DNA of 64,000 nt from positions 1,733,501 through 1,797,500 of the forward strand of contig NZ_CP033365.1 in assembly GCF_013170825.1 (NCBI RefSeq). Reading direction: 5' to 3'. The translations under genes and the position numbers were made by a program. Shown piece after piece: positions 35,912 through 44,575 of the stretch. The notes below the pieces were generated by a model. That model saw only the letters and a list, made by a program, of their open reading frames with translations, had not been told where the DNA came from and ran no database searches. Each line of letters opens with the position of its first letter. Positions within the stretch are counted from its first letter, which is position 1. The DNA is from Mesorhizobium sp. NZP2298 (GTDB lineage: Bacteria > Pseudomonadota > Alphaproteobacteria > Rhizobiales > Rhizobiaceae).

Positions 35912-37129
35912 ATGACGACCATTATCGCATCCGGCTCCGCGCCCGCCGAGACGACGATTTCGAGTTGGATGACCTTTCTGCTGGCAGCCGCCTGCGGGCT
36001 GATTGTTGCCAATATCTATTATGCACAACCGCTGATCGGCCCGATCGGCGCCGAACTTGGCCTGCCGCCACATGCGGCGGGCCTGATCGTTACGATGGCT
36101 CAGATCGGCTACGGGGTGGGCCTGCTGTTCATTGTGCCGCTAGGCGACCTCATGGAGAACCGCAGGCTCGTGCTTGGCATACTCGCCGTTGCAACGCTCG
36201 CCTTGCTTGGCGCGGCAATTTCGACGCAGCCAATGGCTTTTCTGGCCGCGATGCTGTTTGTCGGCCTTGGCTCGGTCGCGGTGCAGATGCTCATCCCCTA
36301 TGCGGCGCACCTTGCGCCGGAAGCAAGGCGTGGCCGCGTGGTCGGCAATGTCTCGGTGGGATTGCTGCTGGGTATCATGCTGTCACGCCCGTTTTCCAGC
36401 TTCATCACCGCGCTGTCGTCCTGGCATGTGGTCTACTTCGCCTCTTGCACCGTCATGATCCTGCTGGCCGTGGTGCTGCGGTTCGCGCTGCCCAGGCGCG
36501 TGCCGACGGCGCGTCTGAGCTACGGCGCGCTGCTGGCGTCAATGGTGCATATTGCGCGCACGACGCCGGTCCTGCGCCGGCGGGCTCTCTACCAGGCATT
36601 CCTTTTCGCGGCTTTCAGCCTGTTCTGGACGACGACGCCGCTGCTGCTGGCCGGTCCAGATTTCAGCTTGACGCAGCGCGGCATCGGCTTGTTTGCTTTG
36701 GCCGGCGTCGCCGGCGCAATCGCCGCGCCGCTCGCCGGCAGAGCCGCCGACCGCGGATGGAGCCGGCCGGCAACCGCCTTTGCCATGTTGTGCGTCGCCG
36801 TCGCGTTTCTCGTAACCCACATCGCCCGCAGCGGTTCGCCGCTTTCGCTGGCGCTGCTCGTCGCCGCCGCCATCGTCCTCGACTTCGGCGTGCAGACCAA
36901 CCTTGTCCTGGGCTATCGGGACCTGTTCGCGCTCGGCGCCGAACATCGCAGCCGTCTCAACGGGCTCTACATGGCGACGTTCTTCATCGCCGGCGCAATC
37001 GGCTCGGGCGTTGGCGGCTGGGCGTATGCTCAAGGCGGCTGGCCACTGGTGTCCTGGATCGGCCTGGCACTGCCGGTTGCAGGACTGCTCTGTTTCGCCA
37101 CCGAATTCATATCGCGCGAAAGCGCGTGA
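35912..37129 (+). CDS. MFS transporter, probable efflux pump under TetR control
   Basis: A 405-residue major facilitator protein with 12 predicted helices. The motif A loop between helices 2 and 3 reads PLGDLMENRRLVLG. Others of this group export sugars, drugs or small organics; the substrate is unknown. The start is uncertain: ATG 35912 fits best with the promoter and operators, while ATG 35900 lies inside the operator arm and has no ribosome-binding site. The gene and its repressor sit in what is normally a secA/parvulin/argJ neighbourhood. Confidence 0.85.
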   Translation: MTTIIASGSAPAETTISSWMTFLLAAACGLIVANIYYAQPLIGPIGAELGLPPHAAGLIVTMAQIGYGVGLLFIVPLGDLMENRRLVLGILAVATLALLGAAISTQPMAFLAAMLFVGLGSVAVQMLIPYAAHLAPEARRGRVVGNVSVGLLLGIMLSRPFSSFITALSSWHVVYFASCTVMILLAVVLRFALPRRVPTARLSYGALLASMVHIARTTPVLRRRALYQAFLFAAFSLFWTTTPLLLAGPDFSLTQRGIGLFALAGVAGAIAAPLAGRAADRGWSRPATAFAMLCVAVAFLVTHIARSGSPLSLALLVAAAIVLDFGVQTNLVLGYRDLFALGAEHRSRLNGLYMATFFIAGAIGSGVGGWAYAQGGWPLVSWIGLALPVAGLLCFATEFISRESA

Positions 37130-37303
37130 ATTCGCGCCAGCTCGTCGGCGATGTCGAGCGCGTCGTTGACCGGATTGGCTAGCGTCACGGCCTCGGCATA
37201 GGTGCCGTTGCCGATGAAGCGCCACGCGCCGCGCCGGCTCAGCGTCGGCGCTCAGCGGCAAAAACCCCAGAAATGCCCATGCGAGGATCGCAAGCCTGCC
37301 CAT
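37130..37303 (-). pseudogene. Remnant of a secreted caspase-like (peptidase C14) gene
   Basis: From an ATG at 37303 the minus strand encodes a signal peptide (MGRLAILAWAFLGFLPLSAD) followed by EPARRVAL. Two bases are then missing; in the shifted frame it continues IGNGTYAEAVTLANPVNDAL and DIADELAR. RRVAL-x-IGNG-x-Y...L-x-NP-x-NDA-x-D is the N-terminus of bacterial caspase-like proteins. After about 60 codons the similarity stops where the MFS gene ends on the other strand. So the gene has a frameshift and has lost its catalytic part. Confidence 0.65.
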
Positions 37304-37471
37304 GGGGCGCAATCATGGCGCCACAGGCGCCGGCGACGCCAACAGATTTGAAATGAAGGCTTAATCCGGCGTGGTTGGCCGCCCCGGCAGGCGCGGCGAA
37401 AACGCCCTTGCGCCCGCGCGCCGTATCGGGCAAACCGGCCTTCCCTTGCGATTTTCCCGCCCGAGGTCTCC

Positions 37472-38713
37472 ATGTCCACGACGATTTCACCGCTCGCGCC
37501 GAAGAAATACCCCAAGATGCCGGTCATCGAAGGGGTGCGCATCGCCACCGCCGAAGCGGGGATAAAGTACAAGAACCGCACCGATCTCCTGGCCATGGTG
37601 TTCGACGCCGGCACCACGGTCGCCGGCGTGTTCACCAAGTCGAAATGCCCCTCGGCGCCGGTCGATTTCTGCCGCCAGAACCTTGGCGCCGGCAAGGCGC
37701 GGGTGCTGGTCGTCAATTCCGGCAACGCCAACGCCTTCACCGGCAAGAAGGGCCGCGACTCCACCGCGCTGACCGGCGAGGCCGCGGCCAAGGCCGCCGG
37801 CTGCACGGTAAGTGAGGTTTTCCTGGCATCGACCGGTGTCATAGGCGAGCCGCTCGACACAACCAAGTTCAGCCATCTGCTTGCCGGGTTGGTCAGTGAT
37901 GGCAAGCCCGACCTGTGGACCGAGGCGGCAAAGGCCATCATGACCACGGACACCTATCCGAAGGTGGCGACGCAGACGATCAAGCTCGGCGACACCGAAG
38001 TCACCATCAACGGTATCTCCAAGGGCGCCGGCATGATTGCTCCCGACATGGCGACGATGCTCTCCTTCATCGCCACCGACGCGCCGATCGCGGCCCCAGT
38101 GCTGCAGGATCTGTTGTCGCGCGGCACGGCCAAGACCTTCAACGCCGTGACCGTCGACAGCGACACCTCGACCAGCGACACGCTGCTGATCTTCGCCACC
38201 GGCAAGGCCGCAAAGCGCGGCGCGCCTGAGATCACCGACCCGAAAGATGCACGACTGGGCCAGTTCCGCCGGGCGCTCGGCAAGGTGCTGAAGTCGCTGG
38301 CGCTGCAGGTGGTGCGCGACGGCGAGGGCGCCCGCAAGCAGGTCGAGGTGACCGTCACCGGTGCGAAATCGGCCCGCTCGGCCAAGCGCATCGCGCTGTC
38401 GATCGCCAATTCGCCGCTGGTCAAGACGGCGGTCGCCGGCGAGGATGCCAATTGGGGCCGTGTCGTCATGGCCGTCGGCAAGGCAGGCGAGCCCGCTGAC
38501 CGCGACAGGCTGTCGATCTGGTTCGGCGACAACCGGCTGGCGCATGAGGGCGAGCGTGATCCGGCCTATTCGGAAGAAAAGACCTCCGCCTACATGAAGC
38601 GCGACGATATTCGTATCCGCGCCGATATCGGCATCGGCCGCGGCAAGGCAACGGTGTGGACCTGCGATCTCACCAAGGAATACGTTGTCATCAATGGCGA
38701 TTATCGGAGCTGA
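37472..38713 (+). CDS. argJ: Glutamate N-acetyltransferase / amino-acid acetyltransferase
   Basis: A 413-residue bifunctional ArgJ that recycles the acetyl group from N-acetylornithine to glutamate and may also use acetyl-CoA. The self-cleavage site is Ala194-Thr195 in [13 protein letters not shown], giving alpha and beta chains. The rest of the fold ([29 protein letters not shown]) is intact. It heads the argJ-GNAT-mutT operon; the next gene starts 5 bp after its stop. Confidence 0.96.
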   Translation: MSTTISPLAPKKYPKMPVIEGVRIATAEAGIKYKNRTDLLAMVFDAGTTVAGVFTKSKCPSAPVDFCRQNLGAGKARVLVVNSGNANAFTGKKGRDSTALTGEAAAKAAGCTVSEVFLASTGVIGEPLDTTKFSHLLAGLVSDGKPDLWTEAAKAIMTTDTYPKVATQTIKLGDTEVTINGISKGAGMIAPDMATMLSFIATDAPIAAPVLQDLLSRGTAKTFNAVTVDSDTSTSDTLLIFATGKAAKRGAPEITDPKDARLGQFRRALGKVLKSLALQVVRDGEGARKQVEVTVTGAKSARSAKRIALSIANSPLVKTAVAGEDANWGRVVMAVGKAGEPADRDRLSIWFGDNRLAHEGERDPAYSEEKTSAYMKRDDIRIRADIGIGRGKATVWTCDLTKEYVVINGDYRS

Positions 38714-38718
38714 CGGTT

Positions 38719-39495
38719 TTGGCTTCCAGGCATCCGGCAAGCATGCTCGCGATCGTGCGTCGCTACGAGGCGGCCGGCTTTCGCGCCTGGCCGGCGGCGG
38801 CCGTCCATTATGACGGCACCTGGGTGGTGCGGCTGACAGCCGGCCATCCGGCCAAGCGGCTGAATTCGGTCAACCCGCTCGATCCCGGCGACATCCAGCA
38901 CATCGCCGACCGTATCGGCCGGGCCAGCCGCCGTTTCGATGCCTATGGAAGGCCGCTGACGTTCCGCATGTCGCCGCTCTCGGGCCCAGATCTGGCCAAT
39001 CATCTCGACAAGGAGGGCTGGAGCCGGTTCGACGAATCGTTGGTCATGCGGCTGCCGCTGGCCGATGCCCAGCTCGACGCCGCCATGGACCAGATTCCGC
39101 TCAAGGACATCAGCCGCTTCATCGGCGCGTCGCTCAAGGTCAGCGGCTCGGACGTTTCGCTGCGGCCCGGCCTGTCGGAGATCATAGGCGCCATCCAGCC
39201 CGAGGCCGGGCTGTTCGCGCTCGAGGATGGAGCAGAGGCGCTGGCGACGCTGATCTGCGTGCATGACGGCGATCTTGCCGGCCTGTTCGAGGTCGCCACC
39301 GACAAGTCGGCGCGCAACAAGGGCCACGGCCGCAACCTGATCCTGTCGGCGCTCAAGTGGGCCAGGCTACGCGGCGCGCGCGAAGCCTGGCTGCAGGTCG
39401 AGGCCGGCAATGCGCCGGCGCTTGCGCTCTACCATTCACTCGGCTTCGAGGAAGTCTACCGATACCACTACCGCCGGCCGCCCGGTCATGAATGA
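38719..39495 (+). CDS. GNAT-family N-acetyltransferase
   Basis: A 258-residue acetyltransferase. The acetyl-CoA-binding motif A is DKSARNKGHGRNLILSALKW, followed by LQVEAGNAPALALYHSLGFE near the C-terminus. The N-terminal half is a degenerate domain of similar size. The substrate is unknown. The start is TTG at 38719, with GGAG nine bases upstream. Its stop overlaps the mutT start (ATGA). Confidence 0.88.
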   Translation: MASRHPASMLAIVRRYEAAGFRAWPAAAVHYDGTWVVRLTAGHPAKRLNSVNPLDPGDIQHIADRIGRASRRFDAYGRPLTFRMSPLSGPDLANHLDKEGWSRFDESLVMRLPLADAQLDAAMDQIPLKDISRFIGASLKVSGSDVSLRPGLSEIIGAIQPEAGLFALEDGAEALATLICVHDGDLAGLFEVATDKSARNKGHGRNLILSALKWARLRGAREAWLQVEAGNAPALALYHSLGFEEVYRYHYRRPPGHE

Positions 39496-39926
39496 AGTTG
39501 GGCATGAATGATCTGGTGAATACCGGCAAGCGCCTGCTCCTGGTCGCGGCCTGCGCGCTGGTCGACGCCGACGGCCGCGTGCTCCTGGCGCAGCGGCCGC
39601 CAGGCAAGCAGCTTGCCGGCCTGTGGGAATTTCCCGGCGGCAAGGTGGAGCTCGGCGAGACGCCGGAACAATGCATCGTCCGTGAACTGCATGAGGAGAT
39701 CGGCATCGAGACCGAGATCCCGTGCCTGGCGCCGCTCACCTTCGCCAGCCATTCCTATGACGACTTCCATCTCCTGATGCCGCTGTTTGTGTGCCGCCGC
39801 TTCCGGGGCATTGCGCAGCCCAGGGAAGGGCAGGCGCTGAAATGGGTGCGGCCAAAGCAGATGCGCGACTATCCGATGCCGCCGGCCGACGCGCCGCTGA
39901 TTCCGTTCCTCATCGATCTGCTCTGA
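39492..39926 (+). CDS. mutT: 8-oxo-dGTP diphosphatase (MutT-type Nudix hydrolase)
   Basis: A 144-residue Nudix hydrolase. The complete Nudix box is GGKVELGETPEQC followed by RELHEEIG. The preceding LLAQRPPGKQLAGLWEFP is typical of MutT, which removes oxidised dGTP. It overlaps the GNAT gene by four bases. The 44-bp repeat starts 15 bases beyond its stop. Confidence 0.93.
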   Translation: MKLGMNDLVNTGKRLLLVAACALVDADGRVLLAQRPPGKQLAGLWEFPGGKVELGETPEQCIVRELHEEIGIETEIPCLAPLTFASHSYDDFHLLMPLFVCRRFRGIAQPREGQALKWVRPKQMRDYPMPPADAPLIPFLIDLL

Positions 39927-39940
39927 GGATTTGTTTTGAC

Positions 39941-39984
39941 GCAATTCCGGACGGAAAACCGCTTCACACTTTTCCTCGAATTGC
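39941..39984. repeat. 44-bp palindromic repeat, copy 1
   Basis: GCAATTC.../...GAATTGC at the ends and a core AAAACCGCTTCACACTTTTC. It matches the copy at 46439-46482 at 40 of 44 positions. Confidence 0.8.
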
Positions 39985-40106
39985 TCTGACGATCGGGACC
40001 ACGGTCCATATCAGCCAGCGTTAATGGAAGATTTATCTCATCATGAAAAATTGATGCATGGCCGTGTCCTTGCGGCCGCGTCGCCAATTCGCTGGGGAGC
40101 GATCGT

Positions 40107-40424
40107 ATGAGCCTGGACAGGGATTGGGATTCGATCCGGCCCGACCGCAGCTTTCGTGCCGCCGATGCGGGCATGGGCATCCTGCGCATCACGCTGCTGT
40201 TCGGGTCGGCCGCGGCGGCGCTGGCGCTGATCGCGACCCCTTTCCTCGACCGCCAGACGCACTCGCAATCGGCGCGCGATGATTTTTCCGGCGGTCTCGA
40301 CATGACGGCGACCGGCTCGATCAGCCATCGCGGCACCTACACGGTGCGCCGCAGCGTGCTGCAGCCGCAGCCCGATTCAGTCTGCATCATCGGTTCCGAC
40401 GGCAGGACCAGCGGCGACTGCTGA
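40107..40424 (+). CDS. Small membrane-anchored protein of unknown function
   Basis: A 105-residue protein starting MSLDRDWDSIRPDRSFRAAD, with one helix (ILRITLLFGSAAAALALIAT) and a soluble, probably periplasmic, tail with a repeated polar character and two cysteines (SVCIIGSDGRTSGDC). GGGGAG lies before the ATG. It precedes the Flp pilin gene by 110 bp. I do not recognise a family. Confidence 0.7.
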   Translation: MSLDRDWDSIRPDRSFRAADAGMGILRITLLFGSAAAALALIATPFLDRQTHSQSARDDFSGGLDMTATGSISHRGTYTVRRSVLQPQPDSVCIIGSDGRTSGDC

Positions 40425-40432
40425 CATGGTTA

Positions 40433-40486
40433 AGATATTTTGGAGACGGGGGCGGTTTCACCGCCTGTTAAGGCTTTGCCATTAAC
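40433..40486 (+). promoter_or_regulatory. TTAA-rich region and hairpin upstream of the pilin gene
   Basis: There are four TTAA motifs, including TTAA-N6-TTAAC near 40482. This resembles but does not match the CtrA site TTAA-N7-TTAAC. A perfect hairpin GGCGGT-TTC-ACCGCC (40451-40465) lies in the middle and may end the upstream transcript. Confidence 0.35.
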
Positions 40487-40534
40487 CTTTCTTAACAGAT
40501 CGGCGGTAAAGTCCAGGCAAGGGGGATCGAGGTT

Positions 40535-40717
40535 ATGAAAACAATGCTTCTGCGTTTTCTGGCAGATGAAACCGGCGCCACAGTCGTCGAGTACGCCCTG
40601 ATCGTCGCGGTGCTGTCGCTGACGATCATCGGCGGTATCGGCCAGGTCTTCAACTCGATCACCTGGCTGTTTAGCGACAACACCAGCAGGCTTTCGAACG
40701 CCTTCGCTTCGCCTTGA
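40535..40717 (+). CDS. Flp-family type IVb pilin
   Basis: A 60-residue prepilin: a short leader MKTMLLRFLADETG, a cleavage point before ATVVEYALI with the conserved glutamate at +5, and a single helix. CpaA/TadV would process it, and the Tad machinery would assemble it. GGGGGATCGAGG precedes the ATG. No cpa or tad genes are in the window. Confidence 0.9.
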   Translation: MKTMLLRFLADETGATVVEYALIVAVLSLTIIGGIGQVFNSITWLFSDNTSRLSNAFASP

Positions 40718-40737
40718 CCGCAATCGCGACGAGCGCA

Positions 40738-41610
40738 TCAGGATTCGCCGGAACCCTCCAGTATAGCCTTCAGCGAGACCTTGGCTGAACCGGGCTTCAG
40801 TGGTTTCTGCTGCGACGCATCGGGGGCCCAGCCAGACATCCACACCATCGAGAAACTTGCCCGGATTCTACCGTCGGGGTCGGAAAACCGCTCGGCGTAG
40901 ATTTCCGCGGCACGGGCAAACAGTCTACGCGTGCCCGGCCGCCGGCTGCGATCGGCAAGGGCGCTGGTTTCGCCCATGGCGCGAAGGTCGGCCATCAGGG
41001 CAAACAAATTGGCATAGCGCACCCTCACGGTCTCGACGTCGGCGACCGGCAGAGCAAGACCGGCGCGCTGCAGCAGCGCACCGGCATCGCGCACGTCGGT
41101 GAAGGGTATGACGCGCGGGCTGACGCCGCCATAGAGTTCGGTCTCGGCCGCAAGCAGGCACTCGCGCAACTCACTGAGTGTGCCGGCGCCAGCGAAGGCG
41201 CCGAGGAAAAGCCCGTCCGGCCGCAGCGCGCGGCGGATCTGAATCAGCATGCCGGGAATGTCGTTCATCGCCTGCAGCGACAGAAGCGACACCGCCAGAT
41301 CGAGGCTTTGCGGCTCGAACGGCACGGTTTCCAGCGGTGCGACCAAGCCGGCGGCACCATCGAGGAAAACCGCGTCCGTCTCGACGCGGACGATCTCCGT
41401 CACCTTGCCGCTCGCGGCGAGCACATTGGCCGCGGCCGGCGTCTGGCAAAACAGCACCGCGGCCTTGCCGAACCTGCGCTCGACGGCACCCAGCCGGTCG
41501 GCAAGGTCCTCGGCGGCGCGGTTCATGAGGAAATCGGCACCGTCGACCGGATGGGTGAGCGCACGCCACTTGTGCGCCAGCCACAGTGAGGTATCGATAA
41601 TAGGCTGCAA
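40738..41610 (-). CDS. SAM-dependent methyltransferase, BioC/NDUFAF5-like
   Basis: A 290-residue class I methyltransferase. FLDGAAGLVAPLETVPFEPQ and SLDLAVSLLSLQAMNDIPGM match the SAM-binding and post-core regions of the BioC/NDUFAF5 group. The glycine motif is weak, so methyl transfer is not certain; the human relative hydroxylates a complex I subunit. The start is TTG 41610 with AAGGA upstream. It is divergent from comF. Confidence 0.82.
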   Translation of the reverse strand: MQPIIDTSLWLAHKWRALTHPVDGADFLMNRAAEDLADRLGAVERRFGKAAVLFCQTPAAANVLAASGKVTEIVRVETDAVFLDGAAGLVAPLETVPFEPQSLDLAVSLLSLQAMNDIPGMLIQIRRALRPDGLFLGAFAGAGTLSELRECLLAAETELYGGVSPRVIPFTDVRDAGALLQRAGLALPVADVETVRVRYANLFALMADLRAMGETSALADRSRRPGTRRLFARAAEIYAERFSDPDGRIRASFSMVWMSGWAPDASQQKPLKPGSAKVSLKAILEGSGES

Positions 41611-41637
41611 CGGGCGGATCCTTGTTTGTCCACGCCC

Positions 41638-41646
41638 TGATATAGT
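41638..41646 (+). promoter_or_regulatory. Extended -10 promoter before comF
   Basis: TGATATAGT is an extended -10 (TG-n-TATAAT type). It points to a start point near 41653 and thus to the ATG at 41687 for comF. Confidence 0.4.
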
Positions 41647-41686
41647 TGGTATGATGGCACGGAGAACCAACCACGTGGCCGATCCG

Positions 41687-42475
41687 ATGCCAGAGATCAA
41701 GTCCATCGGGATCAGGAACCTCACCCGATCGGCCCTCGGCTGGCCGGCGCGTATCCTGTTTCCGCCGGTCTGCGCCGGCTGCCGCCGTCATGTCTCGCAA
41801 CCCGGGGTGCTGTGCGGCGCCTGCTGGCCGAAGCTGCGGCTCCTGGAACGGCCGTGGTGCCCGGTGATGGGCACGCCGTTCACCCACCATATGGGCGAGG
41901 GCTTTCTGTCGGCCGAGGCGATCGCCGATCCGCCGCCCTTCGAACGGGCGCGGGCAGCCGTCGCCTATTCCGGCGTTGCCCGCCAGATGGTGCAAGGCCT
42001 GAAATATCAGGATCGCACCGATCTTGCGCCCTGGATGGCGCGCTGGATGGTGCGGGCGGGCGCCGATCTCATCGCCGAAGCCGATGTGGTTGTGCCGGTG
42101 CCGCTGCACTGGCGGCGTTTTTTCCGGCGACGGTTCAACCAATCGGCGGAATTGGCGCGTGCGGTCTGCGAACTCAGCGGGCTGTCTTTCGCGCCCGCCG
42201 CCATGCGGCGCGTGAAACTCACCCGCCAGCAGGTCGGGCTGGAGCGGCAGGAGCGCGAGGAGAATGTGCGGGCCGCCTTTCGGGTGCCGGTCGAGGCGGA
42301 AATCGAGATCGCCGGCCGCAGGGTGCTCCTGATCGATGACGTCTACACGACCGGCGCCACCGTGCGCGCCGCCACCAAGGCGCTGAAAAAAGGGGGCGCC
42401 GGAGCCGTCGACGTGCTGACCTTTGCCCGCGTGTTGCCGGGGGACTTCCGGGCGGACGAGTCCGCGACTATATAA
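41687..42475 (+). CDS. comF: ComF-family phosphoribosyltransferase-like protein
   Basis: A 262-residue ComF protein. The N-terminal zinc ribbon is CAGCRRHVSQPGVLCGAC and the C-terminal phosphoribosyltransferase loop is VLLIDDVYTTGAT. ComF is needed for DNA uptake in some bacteria, but in rhizobia the gene is mostly single and unlinked to competence genes. The start could also be ATG 41651; I prefer 41687 because of the extended -10. Confidence 0.9.
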   Translation: MPEIKSIGIRNLTRSALGWPARILFPPVCAGCRRHVSQPGVLCGACWPKLRLLERPWCPVMGTPFTHHMGEGFLSAEAIADPPPFERARAAVAYSGVARQMVQGLKYQDRTDLAPWMARWMVRAGADLIAEADVVVPVPLHWRRFFRRRFNQSAELARAVCELSGLSFAPAAMRRVKLTRQQVGLERQEREENVRAAFRVPVEAEIEIAGRRVLLIDDVYTTGATVRAATKALKKGGAGAVDVLTFARVLPGDFRADESATI

Positions 42476-42501
42476 GTCGGCAACGAAAGTGGAAATTCGT
42501 C

Positions 42502-42771
42502 ATGGTGGATGTCACGATCTATACGCGCATGATGTGCGGCTACTGCACGGCAGCCAAACGGCTGCTGGAGCGCAAGGGCGTTGCCTATACCGAGCACGAC
42601 GCTTCATTTTCGCCGGAGCTGCGCCAGGAGATGATCTCGCGCGCTCACGGCCGCACGACCTTTCCGCAGATTTTCATCGGCGAGACGCATGTCGGCGGCA
42701 GCGACGACCTCCACGAGCTGGAGGCCGAAGGCCGGCTCGACAAACTGCTCGCCAACGGCGCGACGATTTGA
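42502..42771 (+). CDS. grxC: Glutaredoxin 3
   Basis: An 89-residue dithiol glutaredoxin. The active site is C12-G-Y-C15 (CGYC instead of the usual CPYC), followed by the glutathione-binding TFPQIFIGETHVGGSDDL. It reduces disulfides and glutathionylated proteins using glutathione. It lies 26 bp after comF and just before the nitrilase gene, as in many alphaproteobacteria. Confidence 0.94.
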   Translation: MVDVTIYTRMMCGYCTAAKRLLERKGVAYTEHDASFSPELRQEMISRAHGRTTFPQIFIGETHVGGSDDLHELEAEGRLDKLLANGATI

Positions 42772-42780
42772 GGATTGATG

Positions 42781-43647
42781 ATGGGTGTTTTCAAGGCTGC
42801 CGCCGTCCAGATGCGTTCAGGCGAAAGTCCCGAGCGCAATGCGGTCGATCTAGAGCGGCTGGTGCGTGAAGCGGCAGGCCAGGGCGCTACCTACATCCAG
42901 ACGCCGGAAATGACCGGGGCGCTGATCCGCGACAAGCAAGCGCGCGCAGCCTCCTTCACCTCCGAGGACAAGGACATCATCGTGGCGACCGCGCGCGGGT
43001 TGGCGCGCGAACTCGGGGTCTTCCTGCATATCGGCTCGACAGCCATCCTGCGCGCCGACGGCAAGCTCGCCAACCGGGCGCTGCTGTTTGGCCCGGATGG
43101 CGCCACGCTCGCCACATATGACAAGATCCACATGTTCGACGTCGACCTCGACAATGGCGAGAGCTGGCGCGAATCCTCAGCCTATGAACCGGGCACCGAG
43201 GCCGTCGTGACCGGGGTTGCCGGCGCCAGGCTGGGCTTTGCGGTCTGCTACGACCTGCGGTTTCCCCAATTGTTCCGCGCCGAGGCGCTGGCCGGCGCCG
43301 ATATTCTGACCGTGCCCGCCGCCTTCACCCGCCAGACCGGCGAGGCGCACTGGCATGTGCTGCTGAGGGCGCGCGCCATCGAGAACGGTGCCTTTGTGGT
43401 CGCCGCCGCGCAAGGCGGCCTGCACGAGGATGGCCGCGAGACCTATGGCCATTCGCTGATCGTCGATCCCTGGGGCCGCGTCATCGCCGAAGCCGCGCAT
43501 GACGAGCCGGCGGTGATCGTCGCCGAGATCGACCCGGCGCAGTCGCTTGCGGCGCGCAAGAAGATCCCGAATTTGAAGAATGCGCGGGAGTTCGACATCA
43601 ATGCCGGCGAGGTCGACGCGCCGCGCCTCAGGGGTGCTGCCTCTTGA
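42781..43647 (+). CDS. Carbon-nitrogen hydrolase (Nit1/deaminated glutathione amidase-like)
   Basis: A 288-residue nitrilase-superfamily enzyme. The Glu-Lys-Cys triad is Glu43 (TPEMTGAL), Lys115 (YDKIHMFDVDL) and Cys156 (FAVCYDLRFPQLFR). This branch contains Nit1-type amidases that remove deaminated glutathione, which fits its neighbour grxC. There are two ATGs side by side; the second (42781) has better spacing from AGGA. It overlaps the next gene by four bases. Confidence 0.9.
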   Translation: MGVFKAAAVQMRSGESPERNAVDLERLVREAAGQGATYIQTPEMTGALIRDKQARAASFTSEDKDIIVATARGLARELGVFLHIGSTAILRADGKLANRALLFGPDGATLATYDKIHMFDVDLDNGESWRESSAYEPGTEAVVTGVAGARLGFAVCYDLRFPQLFRAEALAGADILTVPAAFTRQTGEAHWHVLLRARAIENGAFVVAAAQGGLHEDGRETYGHSLIVDPWGRVIAEAAHDEPAVIVAEIDPAQSLAARKKIPNLKNAREFDINAGEVDAPRLRGAAS

Positions 43648-44069
43648 TCCGCTTTTCCCTGATCTGCGAAAACGAGCACGAGTTCGAGGGCTGGTTTCGC
43701 AGCAATGACGATTTCGATACCCAGAAGAAGCGCGGCTTTGTCGATTGCCCCAGCTGCGGCTCGCACAAGGTAGAGAAGGCCCTGATGGCGCCGGCGGTTT
43801 CGACGGCCCGCAAGCAGGAGACCATCGCGCTCGCCATGGGCGAGGCGCAGAAACGGGCCCTGGCGCAACTCAAGGCCATGGCCGAGAAGGTGCGCGAGAA
43901 TGCCGACTATGTCGGCGACAAGTTCGCCGAGGAAGCGCGGAAAATCCATTTCGGCGAAACAGATCCGCGCGGCATCTATGGCGAGGCGACGCTCGAAGAG
44001 GCCAAGAGCCTTGCCGAGGACGGCGTCGAGTTCATGCCGATCCCGGTGTTTCCGGACGACCGCAACTGA
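43644..44069 (+). CDS. DUF1178 zinc-ribbon protein
   Basis: A 141-residue protein. The N-terminal ribbon has C8 and the pair VDCPSCGSHKVEKALMAPAV, and the C-terminal part HFGETDPRGIYGEATLEEAK is highly conserved in this family. Function is unknown. The start is TTG in a TTGA overlap with the nitrilase stop, with AGGGGTG before it. The grxC-nitrilase-DUF1178 order is common in alphaproteobacteria, which suggests a shared role. Confidence 0.9.
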   Translation: MIRFSLICENEHEFEGWFRSNDDFDTQKKRGFVDCPSCGSHKVEKALMAPAVSTARKQETIALAMGEAQKRALAQLKAMAEKVRENADYVGDKFAEEARKIHFGETDPRGIYGEATLEEAKSLAEDGVEFMPIPVFPDDRN

Positions 44070-44073
44070 GCGG

Positions 44074-44559
44074 TTAGCTCACGCTTGCGATCAATTTGCC
44101 AAGCAGCCGGGCCAGCATCTCCCGTTCGGCGTCGCTTAGACCGGCGAGAATTTCATGCTCGTTGGCGACGTGGGCGGTCAAGGCCTCGTCGATCAAGGCC
44201 AGACCTTTCCCGGTAAGCCGCACGACAATACCGCGCCGGTCATTGGGGTGCGGGCCGCGCAAGATCAATCCGGCCTTCTCCAGCCGGTCGAGCCGGTTGG
44301 TCATGGCGCCCGATGTCACCATCGTCGCTTCATAGAGAGCGGTGGGCGTCAGCGCGTACGGGGCTCCGGAGCGGCGCAGCGTCGCCAGCACGTCGAATTC
44401 GCCGGCCTGCAGTCCGAAACGGGCAAACAGCGGGGCGAGGCGATCACGCGCGATCAGCGACGAGGCTTCGTTCAATCGCCCGAGCACCGCCATCGGCGAG
44501 ACGTCCAGATCCGGCCGCTCCCGTTTCCACTGCTCGACCGCCTTTGTCGCGCGATCCAT
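44074..44559 (-). CDS. MarR-family transcriptional regulator
   Basis: A 161-residue winged-helix repressor. The DNA-binding region is APYALTPTALYEATMVTSGA followed by MTNRLDRLEKAGLI, and the wing is PHPNDRRGIVVRLT. It is divergent from an EamA transporter with an operator-like region between them, so it probably controls that transporter and itself. The ATG at 44559 follows GGTGAG. Two ATGs further upstream are possible. Confidence 0.9.
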   Translation of the reverse strand: MDRATKAVEQWKRERPDLDVSPMAVLGRLNEASSLIARDRLAPLFARFGLQAGEFDVLATLRRSGAPYALTPTALYEATMVTSGAMTNRLDRLEKAGLILRGPHPNDRRGIVVRLTGKGLALIDEALTAHVANEHEILAGLSDAEREMLARLLGKLIASVS

Positions 44560-44575
44560 TTGTCTCACCATTAAA

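Noticed and set aside
40430..40500. Canonical CtrA binding site upstream of the pilin gene
   Set aside because: Spacings between TTAA motifs are 6 and 10 bases, not 7, so I kept it only as a weak regulatory note.
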